The position numbers were made by a program, and so were the translations under genes. From Bacillus sp. 165 (GTDB taxonomy: Bacteria; Bacillota; Bacilli; Bacillales; Bacillaceae_G), in assembly GCF_017742235.1 (NCBI RefSeq), contig NZ_JAGHKQ010000009.1:47960-111959 (forward strand): a DNA stretch of 64,000 bases. Direction: 5' to 3'. The notes beneath the pieces were generated by a model that was not told the DNA's origin, did no database searches, and saw only the letters and a list, made by a program, of their open reading frames with translations. Numbering within the stretch: position 1 is the first letter of the stretch; each line of letters opens with the position of its first letter. Of the stretch, positions 38,747 through 48,810 are shown one piece after another.

Positions 38747-39502
38747 TTATTTATCTAAAAAAAATCTTTTTAACACGAATATCATGAAGCCAATTTTGGA
38801 AGATGGTATTTGATTTATTGGATCAAGGCTCTTTTGAGACCAAGTTGTTACTCTTTTATTATCCGTTCTTGCTGCATAATAATTTTTCATTGTCTCATCG
38901 TACTGAATTAGCAACTCTTTTTGTGTTTCCTCATCTTGAATGTATTCATTTTGAAAATACACCGCATGTAATGGTAAACGAGGTTTTTGTATAGGTGTAC
39001 TATCTGGTACACCTATACAAAGACCAAATAAAGGTACTACATTTTTCGGTAGTTTTAAAATCTTTTTGACAGCTTTTTCATGTTCAGCTATCGCGCCACT
39101 ATATACGACACCTAACCCCATCGATTCGGCAGCAAGAGTAGCATTTTGAGCTGCTATAGATGTATTGATAGTAGAAATTTTTTTGAAAGGACCAAATTTA
39201 TGAGCTAATTTTAATTTCTTTTTTTGTTCAATACTGGCTAAAACAGATATTCGATGTAAATCCGAGCAAAAAATAAGAAGTAACCCATTCTCTTTCACCC
39301 AACGGCCTTTTGTTAATTGATAAAGTTGTTCTTTAATTTTTGGATCCGAAACGCCTATAATGGCATAATCTTGCATAAAAAGTGATGATGGTGCCATTTG
39401 TGCAGCTTTTATGATTGTAATGATTTGTTCGTCAGTTAATTTAATATCTTTAAACTTTCTTATCGATTTATGATTCATAATTGTTTCTAATACTTTATTC
39501 AT
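38747..39502 (-). CDS. Nitroreductase family flavoprotein (NfsA/FRP-like)
   Basis: A 251-residue FMN-dependent nitroreductase. MNHKSIRKFKDIKL and AAQMAPSSLFMQDYAIIGV bind FMN, and GLGVVYSGAI and PLFGLCIGVPDSTPIQKPRL are typical of NADPH oxidoreductases of the NfsA/Frp branch. It likely reduces nitro or quinone compounds. The ATG at 39502 follows GAGGAGA; a longer reading starts at 39520. First gene of the operon divergent from marR, under promoter TTGATA-17-TATTAT. Confidence 0.87.
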   Translation of the reverse strand: MNKVLETIMNHKSIRKFKDIKLTDEQIITIIKAAQMAPSSLFMQDYAIIGVSDPKIKEQLYQLTKGRWVKENGLLLIFCSDLHRISVLASIEQKKKLKLAHKFGPFKKISTINTSIAAQNATLAAESMGLGVVYSGAIAEHEKAVKKILKLPKNVVPLFGLCIGVPDSTPIQKPRLPLHAVYFQNEYIQDEETQKELLIQYDETMKNYYAARTDNKRVTTWSQKSLDPINQIPSSKIGFMIFVLKRFFLDK

Positions 39503-39530
39503 AATGAGTCTCCTCTTCATTATGTTTTTC

Positions 39531-39605
39531 GTTTCCTGGAAACAATAATAAACTAATCTAGTTTAAATATCAAATTTGTTTACTGGAAACAATATAGGTT
39601 ATAAT
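39531..39605. promoter_or_regulatory. Divergent promoter/operator region between nitroreductase operon and marR
   Basis: The minus promoter has -35 TTGATA (39568-39573), 17 nt and -10 TATTAT (39545-39550). The plus promoter has -35 TTGTTT (39577-39582), 17 nt and -10 TATAAT (39600-39605). Three dyads overlay them: GTTTCCTGGAAAC (39531-39543), TAAACTA-ATC-TAGTTTA (39549-39565, filling the minus spacer) and GTTTACTGGAAAC (39578-39590, on the plus -35). The two outer copies share GTTTnCTGGAAACAATA and probably bind the MarR protein. Confidence 0.75.
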
Positions 39606-39639
39606 AGTCAATATTCAGATATGAAGGGATATAATAAAA

Positions 39640-40122
39640 TTGGATAAAATTAAAAAGAATATATTAGATGGATATATAAAATTAATAGAGAAAAACAATG
39701 AAGAGGATAAAGAAAAAACTTGGCTTATTCAAAATTGTAAAAACGAAGAGTTATTAATTATTTTACAGGATATTACGATATTGATGTTACATGTATTAGA
39801 CTGCATTCAAAAGCATCAACCAGTAAAAGGTATCACCATTGCTAAAGAATTAAATATGCAAAGAGGCACTATTACTAAAATATCTAGAAAATTAGTGGAA
39901 AAGAAATTACTCAACAAAGAATATCTCCCCAATAATAACAAAGAAATCTATTTTAAAACGACTGATTTGGGGAATGAACTATGTAATTTACATCAAATGC
40001 TCCATAAAGAAATAAATAAAAATTATGTAAAATTTATTGAAAAATACAGTAACCAAGAGTTACTTTTCTTAGAGAAAATATTGAATGATTTGTCGAACAC
40101 TTCCTTTGTTAAAATTGATTAA
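39640..40122 (+). CDS. MarR family regulator
   Basis: A 160-residue winged-helix regulator: dimerisation helices at both ends and a DNA-binding region about 65-115 (VKGITIAKELNMQRGTITKI, SRKLVEKKLLNKEYLP wing). It starts with TTG at 39640 behind GAAGGG. Divergent from the nitroreductase/VOC/VOC operon, with operator-like dyads in the shared region, so it probably represses both itself and the operon and responds to an electrophile. Confidence 0.85.
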   Translation: MDKIKKNILDGYIKLIEKNNEEDKEKTWLIQNCKNEELLIILQDITILMLHVLDCIQKHQPVKGITIAKELNMQRGTITKISRKLVEKKLLNKEYLPNNNKEIYFKTTDLGNELCNLHQMLHKEINKNYVKFIEKYSNQELLFLEKILNDLSNTSFVKID

Positions 40123-40269
40123 TTAAATTGAATTAATACAAATAAAATCATCCCATTAACTATAATTTCATTAGTTTAGAATCGCATTCCTTTGGATCCC
40201 AGAACTTATCAATCCTGGACTTTTTGTGAACGAATATATCTCATCAAATTGTTCAATAAAAACTGCATG

Positions 40270-40303
40270 CTTATTCAACTATCCTGTCATGTCGTTGAAT
40301 AAG
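40270..40303. repeat. Dispersed palindromic repeat, copy 1
   Basis: CTTATTCAAC ... GTTGAATAAG, arms of 10 nt. Related sequences lie at 37640-37672, 46185-46215, 46250-46277 and 63948-63980. This resembles intergenic palindromes common in B. cereus-group genomes. Confidence 0.5.
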
Positions 40304-40369
40304 CAACAGTCCACAACTATTCAAGTTAACATCCTCCGTTATCAAAAGTGAGCTTTTGCTACTTACATT

Positions 40370-40702
40370 CTACATACTCATTCTATTTTTACTTTTGTAG
40401 ATAAACCATTTCATAATTCCTATAAGTAGTATAAGGAACGGTATAGCTTGGACAAACCAAAATCCCATCCAAAAGTCAAACATGGTGCTATCTGGAGCAT
40501 CTGTTGCCATCCCGCCTATAAATAGAGCAGCTGGACCTGTCATTAGATTCAAACCTACCCCTACCAACACAAGTGATAATTTTTTATCTTTAACTTTTTG
40601 TGAACCTGCCTTTATAAATAGAAATATAGCAAAACCACTAAATAAGAATGGTACAACATTTACCATTATCACCGTAATATCAAACATACCCTTTTCCGTC
40701 AC
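40370..40702 (-). CDS. Hypothetical membrane protein, 110 aa
   Basis: Three hydrophobic helices (about 8-30, 42-65 and 78-102) joined by basic and acidic loops, ending KWFIYKSKNRMSM in the cytoplasm. GTG at 40702 or the ATG five codons later could start it; both have AGGG-type sites at imperfect spacing. No family recognised and no linked gene. Confidence 0.55.
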   Translation of the reverse strand: MTEKGMFDITVIMVNVVPFLFSGFAIFLFIKAGSQKVKDKKLSLVLVGVGLNLMTGPAALFIGGMATDAPDSTMFDFWMGFWFVQAIPFLILLIGIMKWFIYKSKNRMSM

Positions 40703-40906
40703 TTCCCTCTATCTTAATTCTAATTGTACAGTACACAAAATCGCCGTCTTCTTTTTGTTAATTGTATCATCTAAATCAATGATTGATTGTTCTTAAGATA
40801 AATGCCCTATCTGTTAGTTACCATAATATCTTATACACGTAAGTACCACTAACATAGTTGACGATATAGAAAGCAAATACATATTAAAGATATAAACCTT
40901 TGAATC

Positions 40907-41326
40907 TCACTTCGTTATTACAGTAAACATTCCTGTCATATTAGGTGAATAGTCCTTAAAATCGTATTTTTCATAAAATCGTTCTTTTCCCTCTGATGCA
41001 AATAACCCTATAAACGCTTTATTTGGTGCATTTTCTTTTAGATACTCTACTAATGCATTCATAATTTCTTTGCCTATTCCCATTCCTTGATAATCCGGAT
41101 GGACGATGACATCTTGAATGTAAAAGTAAATAGCCCCATCCCCAACAATTCTTCCCATTCCAATGATCTTACTCTCGTCCTTAACTGTAACGGCAAAAAC
41201 AGAATTTTGTAATGATACTTCGGCAACATCAAAGTTCATATAATCTTCCCAACCCACAACTGAACATAAATATTTATATTCTTCTAATGTAGGTGCATAA
41301 TTTGAGATTTCATATTGTCTTTTCAT
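40907..41326 (-). CDS. GNAT family N-acetyltransferase
   Basis: 139 residues. The acetyl-CoA loop is DYQGMGIGKEIMNALV (about 77-92), preceded by the beta strand YFYIQDVIVHP, with KERFYEKYDFKDY at the C terminus. It is a paralogue of 2889-3293. GGAGG lies before the ATG. Substrate unknown. Confidence 0.85.
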   Translation of the reverse strand: MKRQYEISNYAPTLEEYKYLCSVVGWEDYMNFDVAEVSLQNSVFAVTVKDESKIIGMGRIVGDGAIYFYIQDVIVHPDYQGMGIGKEIMNALVEYLKENAPNKAFIGLFASEGKERFYEKYDFKDYSPNMTGMFTVITK

Positions 41327-41879
41327 AGATTCGCCTCCCTGTCTTCCTATGATTTCTCGTTAGCATTTCTATACTCCTCCTACCTTCAGATATGCAAGCT
41401 TTTTGCGATAGCGTATTCACTTCAAATTAACATAAACTCTATGAGAGGAAGTTAAATTAATTTCTTTTCTTCCTATTGTAGAATTAATAGTAATAATCCT
41501 ATTAAACGCCTAAAACTGTTCAAATATTGGTGCATTTTTATTGCCTGTAAGTATCAGCAGCTGCGTAAGTTCCGATTCCATTAATATCCTCTTCACTCTG
41601 CCCTTTAGTAGTTGATGTTTGCTTCTACCATTGGGAGAAAAAATAGGACACGCCTTATTCAATAATAGGTTTTGGAGTACAAACAATTATAAAACACTTA
41701 AAAAGCATACAAAATCGGCAATGATTAATTTCAATCCTAAATATGCTCAGTATATGGTAACTATTTTGAGAATATATTACATTAACAACAATAACATAAT
41801 AAAATACGATACAATTTTATTGTAAAACGATAAATTGTAATTTAAAATGAATTTGAATATAATTAAGTGAGGTGCTTTT

Positions 41880-42365
41880 ATGAAACAAGTTCAAGTTACG
41901 ACACTCTTTTTAAAAATAGCTGTTTTTATGATAGGAATCCCAGTTCTTGCTTTATGTATATTTTTGGTGCCTCATCTGGCGAGTTTCGCAGCAAAATTGT
42001 ATCCAAATATTGCTCCAATGAAATATCTCGTTTTTATCGTGATGTATGGAGCGGCTGTGCCTTTTTACTTTGCTCTCTATCAGGCTTTCAAACTTTTACG
42101 GTTCATTGACGAGAACACAGCGTTCTCGGAATTATCTGTAAAGGCGTTAAAGAACATAAAGTGCTGTGCGATTACAATCAGTGGCTTGTATGTATTAGGT
42201 TTGCCACTCTTTCATTTTATAGCGAAGAAAGTTGACCCTCCTATTGGATTAATGGGACTCATCATTATTTTCGCTTCGTTGGTTATCGCCGTTTTTGCCG
42301 CTATCCTTCAACGACTTCTACAAGAAGCGATTAACATAAAATCAGAAAATGATTTGACGGTCTGA
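41880..42365 (+). CDS. yoaS: DUF2975 membrane protein (YoaS-like)
   Basis: A 161-residue protein with four membrane helices (about 10-32, 48-70, 100-122 and 130-152) and the conserved FKLLRFIDENTAFSELSVKAL stretch after helix 2 typical of DUF2975. GAGGTG precedes the ATG. It ends 10 nt before a small XRE regulator, the same pair as yoaS-yozG in B. subtilis. Its function is unknown; the pair may act as sensor and regulator. Confidence 0.82.
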   Translation: MKQVQVTTLFLKIAVFMIGIPVLALCIFLVPHLASFAAKLYPNIAPMKYLVFIVMYGAAVPFYFALYQAFKLLRFIDENTAFSELSVKALKNIKCCAITISGLYVLGLPLFHFIAKKVDPPIGLMGLIIIFASLVIAVFAAILQRLLQEAINIKSENDLTV

Positions 42366-42375
42366 GGTGGAGGAT

Positions 42376-42594
42376 ATGACAATTATTATTAATATTGATG
42401 TGATGCTAGCAAAACGAAAAATGAGCGTAACGGAGCTTTCGGAGAGGGTTGGAATTACTATGGCGAATCTTTCTATTCTGAAGAATGGGAAAGCAAAAGC
42501 GGTTCGGTTTTCAACATTAGAAGCGATATGTAAGACTTTGGATTGTCAGCCAGGTGATATTTTGGAGTACAAAAGCGACGAAGACACTCAATAA
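42376..42594 (+). CDS. yozG: Small XRE family regulator (YozG-like)
   Basis: 72 residues that are almost entirely an HTH domain: LAKRKMSVTELSERVGITMA, then LSILKNGKAKAVRFSTLEAI and LDCQPGDILEY. This is the Cro/CI-type helix-turn-helix of the YozG group that travels with DUF2975 genes. I start at the ATG at 42376 because AGGTGGAGG precedes it. A hairpin (42638-42662, AAGGGATAGC / GCTATCCCTT) follows and probably terminates the pair. Confidence 0.85.
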   Translation: MTIIINIDVMLAKRKMSVTELSERVGITMANLSILKNGKAKAVRFSTLEAICKTLDCQPGDILEYKSDEDTQ

Positions 42595-42637
42595 AAACAG
42601 ACAACAACTTTATTTAACGGGTGTCGATAGAGAATTC

Positions 42638-42662
42638 AAGGGATAGCCATTAAGCTATCCCT
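42638..42662 (+). terminator. Hairpin terminator after yozG-like gene
   Basis: AAGGGATAGC-CATTA-GCTATCCCTT followed by CTTTGCGTTT; the T tract is modest. Confidence 0.6.
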
Positions 42663-42684
42663 TCTTTGCGTTTATTGATGTTAT

Positions 42685-42873
42685 TTACTCAGTGAATTCT
42701 TCGGAAACATTCGTTCCTTCAATCAAACAGGCACCCGGATAAACTAATACAGTATCTAAAGTCGGCATATTTGGTGATGGAAGCACGAAATGCAATGGCG
42801 TTTCATCGTAATACATATTCCGTTTCCACCCTTCTATTTTAACAACTGTTAAATCAGCACCTATATTATTTAC
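42685..42873 (-). pseudogene. Remnant of NamZ/YbbC (DUF1343) exo-N-acetylmuramidase
   Basis: A minus-strand frame of about 63 codons, without a start, reads GADLTVVKIEGWKRNMYYDE, then LPSPNMPTLDTVLVYPGACL and IEGTNVSEEF to a TAA at 42685-42687. The strings PSPNMPTLDT and EGTNVSE are hallmarks of DUF1343. Both ends of the gene are missing. NamZ releases MurNAc from peptidoglycan strands, so this is a lost member of the recycling set represented by nagZ and amiE here. Confidence 0.72.
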
Positions 42874-43088
42874 GGATTATAAGATTTTATTAGAGAACCA
42901 AACGCGAAGTTTATCTTTACAAACTATGGATCTAAAATTTATAATAATTTTTATAATTTTCTTATAATTAAGATTAAGAGGATACTGAACTTTATTTCAT
43001 TTATCAAAACAGACATATCAGCCTATTACGCCCACCAAAGATACACTTCCCTCTTTATTGATTTTGAACAATGTTTCCATTTTCGGAT

Positions 43089-43262
43089 TTACTTCCAGAT
43101 CTCACCTATAGCAATAGCGTCTAGTTTGGAGAATCTATCATATGGGAGGCGAACAACATTGACCCGAATTGCCCGCGGTATTGTAACGTCAACTCCTTCA
43201 CTTTCACTGGTCACTACAAGTAGGTCTATCAGCCTTGCATACGTAATCGGAAACAATCTCTG
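43089..43262 (-). pseudogene. Possible coding remnant, family unknown
   Basis: A start-less minus frame reads YARLIDLLVVTSESEGVDVT and IPRAIRVNVVRLPYDRF before a TAA at 43089-43091. It is protein-like but not recognised, and could be chance. The remaining stretch 42874-43088 is AT-rich with nothing supportable. Confidence 0.25.
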
Positions 43263-43279
43263 TTTCTACAGGGAGGAAT

Positions 43280-44563
43280 ATGATGATGCAAGACAAATAT
43301 AAAGATAGCTTCCCTGTGCTAGTCAAGGTGAAGTGTCCTGAAGAAGTTGGATTTTCTTCTAAAATACTGAAGCAGGTTGATGAATTGATTCAGCAAGATG
43401 TCAAAAATGGTTTTCCAGGCGCTGTTTTACTGATTATCAAGGATGGAAAAGTAGTAAAAAACACGGCTTATGGGTATGTGAAAAAATATGACGGCCTGAC
43501 ACCAATACATCGTGCCGAGAAAATGAAGACCAATACCATATTTGATCTGGCTTCAAATACCAAAATGTATGCAACAAATTATGCGTTGCAAAAGCTTGTG
43601 AGCGAAGGAAAAATCGATCTAAATGCCCCTGTGCAGCAATATATACCTGAATTTAAGGATGGACCAGCAGACAAGATTAAGGGAAAGGATCTGATACGTC
43701 TGATCGACATCCTGCATCACAATGCTGGTTTCCCAGCCGATCCGCAATATCACAATCCTACTGTAGCCGGTGCGCTTTATTCACAAGATCGCGAAACGAC
43801 ATTAAAAATGTTGTCTAAAACGCCCCTCCAGTATGAACCAGGCACACAGAACCTCTATAGCGATGTTGATTATATGCTATTAGGTTATATTGTTGAAAAA
43901 GTAACCGGACAGAAGCTTGATGATTATGTTGAAAATACGATTTACAAACCATTGGGCCTTAAGCGCACTATATTCAATCCTCTTCAAAAAGATTTTAAAC
44001 CAAAGGATTTTGCCGCAACGGAATTAATGGGGAATACTCGTAACGGAGTCATCAACTTCCCCAATATCCGGACATACACATTGCAAGGAGAAGTACATGA
44101 TGAAAAAGCATTCTATTCTATGGATGGGATTTCTGGACACGCGGGACTTTTCTCTGACACAGACGATTTAGCTGTGTTATTGCAGGTGATGTTAAACGGG
44201 GGCGGGTATGGGAAAGAGCAAGTATTTGACCAGCAAACAATTAATACTTTCATTAGTCCATCTGAAACAAATCCCACATACGGACTTGGTTGGCGAAGAA
44301 ACGGAGATAGCAGCATGAGCTGGATGTTTGGTCCTTATGCAAGTGAAACAGCAGTTGGCCACACAGGCTGGACAGGTACAGTTACAATTATTGATTTCGA
44401 ACAAAATTTAGGTATTGCTTTACTGACCAATAAAAAGCATTCTCCAGTTATAAATCCAATAAAATCTCCGAACACTTTTGCCGGGGATACGTTCCATACC
44501 GGAAAATACACCAGTGTTATTAGCGGTATTTATGAAGCTTTAAGAATAAATCAAAAAGCTTGA
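43280..44563 (+). CDS. amiE: Serine hydrolase, beta-lactamase/PBP fold (AmiE/YbbE-like)
   Basis: A 427-residue class C beta-lactamase-fold enzyme. SxxK is SNTK with Ser92, the second motif is YSD at 193-195, and the third is HTG (VGHTGWTG) near 358. SMDGISGHAGLFSDTDDLA and the size fit the B. subtilis AmiE/YbbE group, an amidase acting on MurNAc-peptides. No clear signal peptide is visible, unlike an exported amidase. The nearby namZ remnant supports the assignment. GGGAGGA ribosome site. Confidence 0.75.
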   Translation: MMMQDKYKDSFPVLVKVKCPEEVGFSSKILKQVDELIQQDVKNGFPGAVLLIIKDGKVVKNTAYGYVKKYDGLTPIHRAEKMKTNTIFDLASNTKMYATNYALQKLVSEGKIDLNAPVQQYIPEFKDGPADKIKGKDLIRLIDILHHNAGFPADPQYHNPTVAGALYSQDRETTLKMLSKTPLQYEPGTQNLYSDVDYMLLGYIVEKVTGQKLDDYVENTIYKPLGLKRTIFNPLQKDFKPKDFAATELMGNTRNGVINFPNIRTYTLQGEVHDEKAFYSMDGISGHAGLFSDTDDLAVLLQVMLNGGGYGKEQVFDQQTINTFISPSETNPTYGLGWRRNGDSSMSWMFGPYASETAVGHTGWTGTVTIIDFEQNLGIALLTNKKHSPVINPIKSPNTFAGDTFHTGKYTSVISGIYEALRINQKA

Positions 44564-44592
44564 GGCTGCTTTAATTTCCCTCAAGCTTTTTG
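44553..44592. terminator. Terminator at the end of amiE
   Basis: AAAAAGCTTGAGG ... CCCTCAAGCTTTTT with a 13-nt loop. It includes the amiE stop codon region and has the same arms as 1491-1522. Confidence 0.8.
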
Positions 44593-44757
44593 TATACATA
44601 TTAAATTGTTATTTATGCTGGTAATTTATGGCCTATTTAACCTGTAATGTTAGATTTTTTCCACTTTATCGGTACTGCTTACACAAAGGTGTTGACTTCT
44701 TTTTCTCTTCAAATTGAATTTTTCAGTCCCCTTTCCATAAGCCCCTTTTGGTTTCCA

Positions 44758-45486
44758 TTAGAGCTTCTTGCCTTGTAGCCATTTGAGAAGGACATCGACA
44801 ATAATATCTTGCTGATCTTTCACTGATATCTCTGCTTCGTTATCTCCTTTTTGAGGCCCATATATTCCAAATTGAGCATGGTTTCCCCCTTTTATTTCAT
44901 ACAAAACTGTTTCATCAGATAATAAGCTCTCGGAGTCTTCGATATCCCCTAAAGTGGTCAGACCGTCCCTCTCTGCATAGATAGATAAAATAGGAAGATG
45001 TGTTTCTGAAAAATCATTTGAATTCATAGGATAAGAACCTAAGAAAAAAAGACCGTCGACCATATCAAGGTTATCATAAGCGAAGGAACCTGCTGACACT
45101 CCTCCTAAAGAATGACCACCTACATACCATTTTTCTACAGACGGGTATTTCTCCATCATTTCTTCAGCTTTATTAATGCTTGTAATTGCTAAGTTCAAGG
45201 TCACCTCGGGAATTCCAACATAGTATCCTTGTTTAGATAGTTGTTGAGCAATATAACTATATGCTTCCGGCTCTACTTTAGCTCCGGGATACAAGATGAC
45301 CCCTGTCTTTTTGCTTTCTTTAGGTTCATAGATAACCCAGCCATCTTCTATCTTCACTTCCCCTACTAAGCTTGTTAGCTGCTTGGTAGGTTTATAAGTT
45401 TGTTGAGCCCAAATATAAAAGCCTAGGAATGTAATAATAACAAGAGCTGCAACGCTTAATAATCCGTATTTTATAAACTTTTTCAC
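44758..45486 (-). CDS. Membrane-anchored alpha/beta hydrolase (paralogue of 27947-28684)
   Basis: 242 residues with a signal-anchor helix (about 8-27) and a hydrolase domain. The Ser nucleophile is in WYVGGHSLGGVSAG near residue 126, the Asp in YAERDGLTTL and the His in GGNHAQFGIYG. It shares most of its motif text with the hydrolase at 27947 but stands alone, without the TetR/ABC genes. AGGAGGA lies before the ATG. Substrate unknown. Confidence 0.85.
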   Translation of the reverse strand: MKKFIKYGLLSVAALVIITFLGFYIWAQQTYKPTKQLTSLVGEVKIEDGWVIYEPKESKKTGVILYPGAKVEPEAYSYIAQQLSKQGYYVGIPEVTLNLAITSINKAEEMMEKYPSVEKWYVGGHSLGGVSAGSFAYDNLDMVDGLFFLGSYPMNSNDFSETHLPILSIYAERDGLTTLGDIEDSESLLSDETVLYEIKGGNHAQFGIYGPQKGDNEAEISVKDQQDIIVDVLLKWLQGKKL

Positions 45487-45853
45487 CGTAATCCTCCTTT
45501 ATATTTTGTTGCAATAAGCTTCGTACATCTCGCACCTCTCCTCTTCAATCATACTTCTCAACCTCAACAGTAGTCTAATATTAAGCCTCTCAAGTTTTTC
45601 CTGTTTTAACATTGAGTTTGAATGGGCTAATGTTATAGAACAACATGCCAATTGTTCCCCCACCCGTTACATCATGTAATGGTACTCTGTCGAACATAAG
45701 GTCAAGAATAATTCATCATAAGACAAACATTGATGTAGCAAACTCTCCTGCTAGGTACATCACCAGCATCTTGAAAAACCACGCTACACAAAACATACAA
45801 CAAGAGCTGTTCATTCGGGCCGCTTGTTACCATAAGCGGGATTATCAGTAATA
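45487..45853. other. Intergenic, no supportable gene
   Basis: The stretch is less AT-rich than its surroundings and may be an old coding remnant, but every frame is broken within short distances and I cannot name a parent. Confidence 0.35.
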
Positions 45854-45885
45854 AAAAAAGGATCTTTACTCACAGATCCTTTTTT
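45854..45885. terminator. Bidirectional intrinsic terminator
   Basis: AAAAAAGGATCT-TTACTCAC-AGATCCTTTTTT, directly after the minus-strand small membrane gene. Confidence 0.85.
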
Positions 45886-45896
45886 GTGCATAAGAC

Positions 45897-46142
45897 TTAT
45901 TTTACTGATATTTTTCTTTTAATTATATAAGCAAGTACGAAAGGAATCAAAGGGAAAAATGCCAGCAACCTAAACCAAGTTTCAGCACCACCGAAGTAAA
46001 GCGTTGGTAGTATTAAAGCAATTCCACTCATTAGTAATGACTTCCACGATTTTTTCCAAAGCCCCCACACTAAAAGAATCAATCCCGAACTAATTAATAA
46101 CCAAAAGATGAGACCTACCCAATAAAATCCAGTTTGTTCCAT
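45897..46142 (-). CDS. Small hypothetical membrane protein, 81 aa
   Basis: Three hydrophobic stretches (about 6-25, 33-48 and 56-75) with basic ends (KKSWK, KRKISVK). The ATG at 46142 is followed by a neat terminator after the stop. No family recognised. Confidence 0.6.
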   Translation of the reverse strand: MEQTGFYWVGLIFWLLISSGLILLVWGLWKKSWKSLLMSGIALILPTLYFGGAETWFRLLAFFPLIPFVLAYIIKRKISVK

Positions 46143-46249
46143 TTGTTCACACCCTTAATAATATATACATCTATATTGTATGTCCTTATTCAACTATCCT
46201 GCCATTTACTTCAATAAAAAATGAGTCACTTTTGTGACTCATGATCTTC

Positions 46250-46277
46250 AACTAAACGCATGCGTTAGTTGAACAAA
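46250..46277. repeat. Dispersed palindromic repeat, copy 2
   Basis: TTCAACTAA and TTAGTTGAA flank CGCATGCG, giving a near-perfect palindrome. An imperfect relative lies at 46185-46215. Same family as 40270-40303. Confidence 0.5.
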
Positions 46278-46309
46278 AAACAAAGTTTCCTCAGAACCTC
46301 CTTAAATAA

Positions 46310-46338
46310 GAAAAGACAGCTAGTTACGTTAACTGGCT
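46310..46338 (-). terminator. Terminator after the aldo/keto reductase gene
   Basis: AAGACAGC / GCTGTCTT hairpin about 60 nt beyond the stop at 46398; the T tract on the minus strand is short. Confidence 0.5.
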
Positions 46339-46397
46339 GTCTTTTGAAAGTAAAATATAATAGTATTATCAGAAATAAAACCATAGGATAGGGCGAT

Positions 46398-47267
<870 letters not shown>

Positions 47268-47395
47268 TTAATTAATTTGGAACATATTACTTTCTTTTAA
47301 AAATTTATCGGTGGTTTTATGTTGTATTTAAGTTTACTACTCCAGATATATTGCGATCTAAAAAGCAAATATCTGTTGAAGCAAATTCTAAAGCT

Positions 47396-48580
47396 TTATT
47401 GTTGTACACTTAAAAGCTTAGGGCTACGTCTAAATGAAAACATTCCTATCAATAGAGCAATCATAACTGATACAGCTCCAACCCAACTGATTTCTAATAT
47501 AGTAGATTTTTTAGTGATAATACCTCCAATTCCAGCACCAGTTGCAAATCCAAGTTGTACAAAGGAACTGTTTAGACTAAGTGCAATACTAGAAGCTTCA
47601 GGAGTCAACGAAACTAGGTTAAAGTTTTGGGTTGGGCCGAACGTCCAAGCCGCAATTTCCCAAATCATGAGTAACGGGAGTATGACCATTGGCTGTTCAA
47701 AGCCCGAGACCGTAAACAACAGCATTAACGAAAGGATGTGTATTCCCATTGATCCTACCAGTGTAGGGACTATGCCGATTCGGTCTGCTAATAAACCACC
47801 AAGTTTAGAACCAATCAAGCTCGCGATACCCATGGCTAAGAGAACTATACTTACATTCTCTTTCATTCTCGGCATTATGACTGTCAGAAAAGGTGTGATA
47901 TAAGTATTGAGAATTGAATAACTAATAAAGACAAAAAAGGTTACGCATAGTGTTAGTAAAACTCTCGGATTCGTCAGAAGTGCAAGTCGTTTACTCAGAG
48001 AGACTGCCTCCTCACTTTCCATGACAGGAATCGTTCGTGCAACCGTAAAGATAGCAAGGAGACTAAAGATTCCTATGCCCCAAAAGATAACCTTCCAATC
48101 ATAAGACAAAGCTACCATACGACCAAGTGGAACTCCAAAAACAAGGGAAGAGCTATACCCCATTGCGACATTTGCCATAGCTCGACCCTGACGACCAGGA
48201 ACTGCAAATTTTGCAGCTAATCCATAAGCAGTGACAACGAAGACTCCCGTTCCAATTCCTAGTAAAACGCGAGAGGCCATAAGTAAACCCAATCCAGGTA
48301 AAGCAATTATCCCAATGACGCCTAGTAATATGGTGGCGAGTGAAAGTAACAATTGTTTACGCTGATCCATCTTCGAAGTTGCTACCATAACAAGAGGAGT
48401 ACCAATTGCATTACCAAGAGCAAAAACAGTGATAAGTTGACCTGCAGTTGAAACCGACACACCAATTGAGTCAGCCACTTTATCCAACGTACCTACAATC
48501 ACAAATTGAGAAGTGCCTACCACAAAGCTAACAAGAGTTAGAAAGTAAATTTTCCAAGTATTGTTCATAGTTTTTTCCAC
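47396..48580 (-). CDS. MFS transporter, DHA1 (AraJ/YdhP-like)
   Basis: 394 residues, 12 helices. Motifs are SQFVIVGTLDKVADSIGVSV near the start, ATSKMDQRKQLL as motif A, and the exporter-like segment SLVFGVPLGRM. It belongs to the same broad group as sugar or drug efflux pumps such as AraJ. It is divergent from the AraC gene at 48811, which likely controls it, and precedes the aldo/keto reductase. Substrate not known. Confidence 0.85.
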   Translation of the reverse strand: MEKTMNNTWKIYFLTLVSFVVGTSQFVIVGTLDKVADSIGVSVSTAGQLITVFALGNAIGTPLVMVATSKMDQRKQLLLSLATILLGVIGIIALPGLGLLMASRVLLGIGTGVFVVTAYGLAAKFAVPGRQGRAMANVAMGYSSSLVFGVPLGRMVALSYDWKVIFWGIGIFSLLAIFTVARTIPVMESEEAVSLSKRLALLTNPRVLLTLCVTFFVFISYSILNTYITPFLTVIMPRMKENVSIVLLAMGIASLIGSKLGGLLADRIGIVPTLVGSMGIHILSLMLLFTVSGFEQPMVILPLLMIWEIAAWTFGPTQNFNLVSLTPEASSIALSLNSSFVQLGFATGAGIGGIITKKSTILEISWVGAVSVMIALLIGMFSFRRSPKLLSVQQ

Positions 48581-48810
48581 TCCTTTAACTGTGTTGCAAT
48601 GGATCTATGCTGCAATATGTTATTTTAAAAATTTGATTATAAATTTTTGCAGTAGGTATATTGTTTTTATACTTTTATTATGCAATAAATACAAAACTAC
48701 CGTTATCCAATTCATATCAAATAATTGCCTAATCCTATCAAATCAGTTATATTCCAAAGCAATATATATTAAAATGGAACTAGACGTCATTAGGAATTTA
48801 GGAGGTTTTT

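Noticed and set aside
45645..45851. 68-aa plus-strand ORF
   Set aside because: No ribosome site, runs through low-quality intergenic sequence and ends in a bidirectional terminator's A tract.
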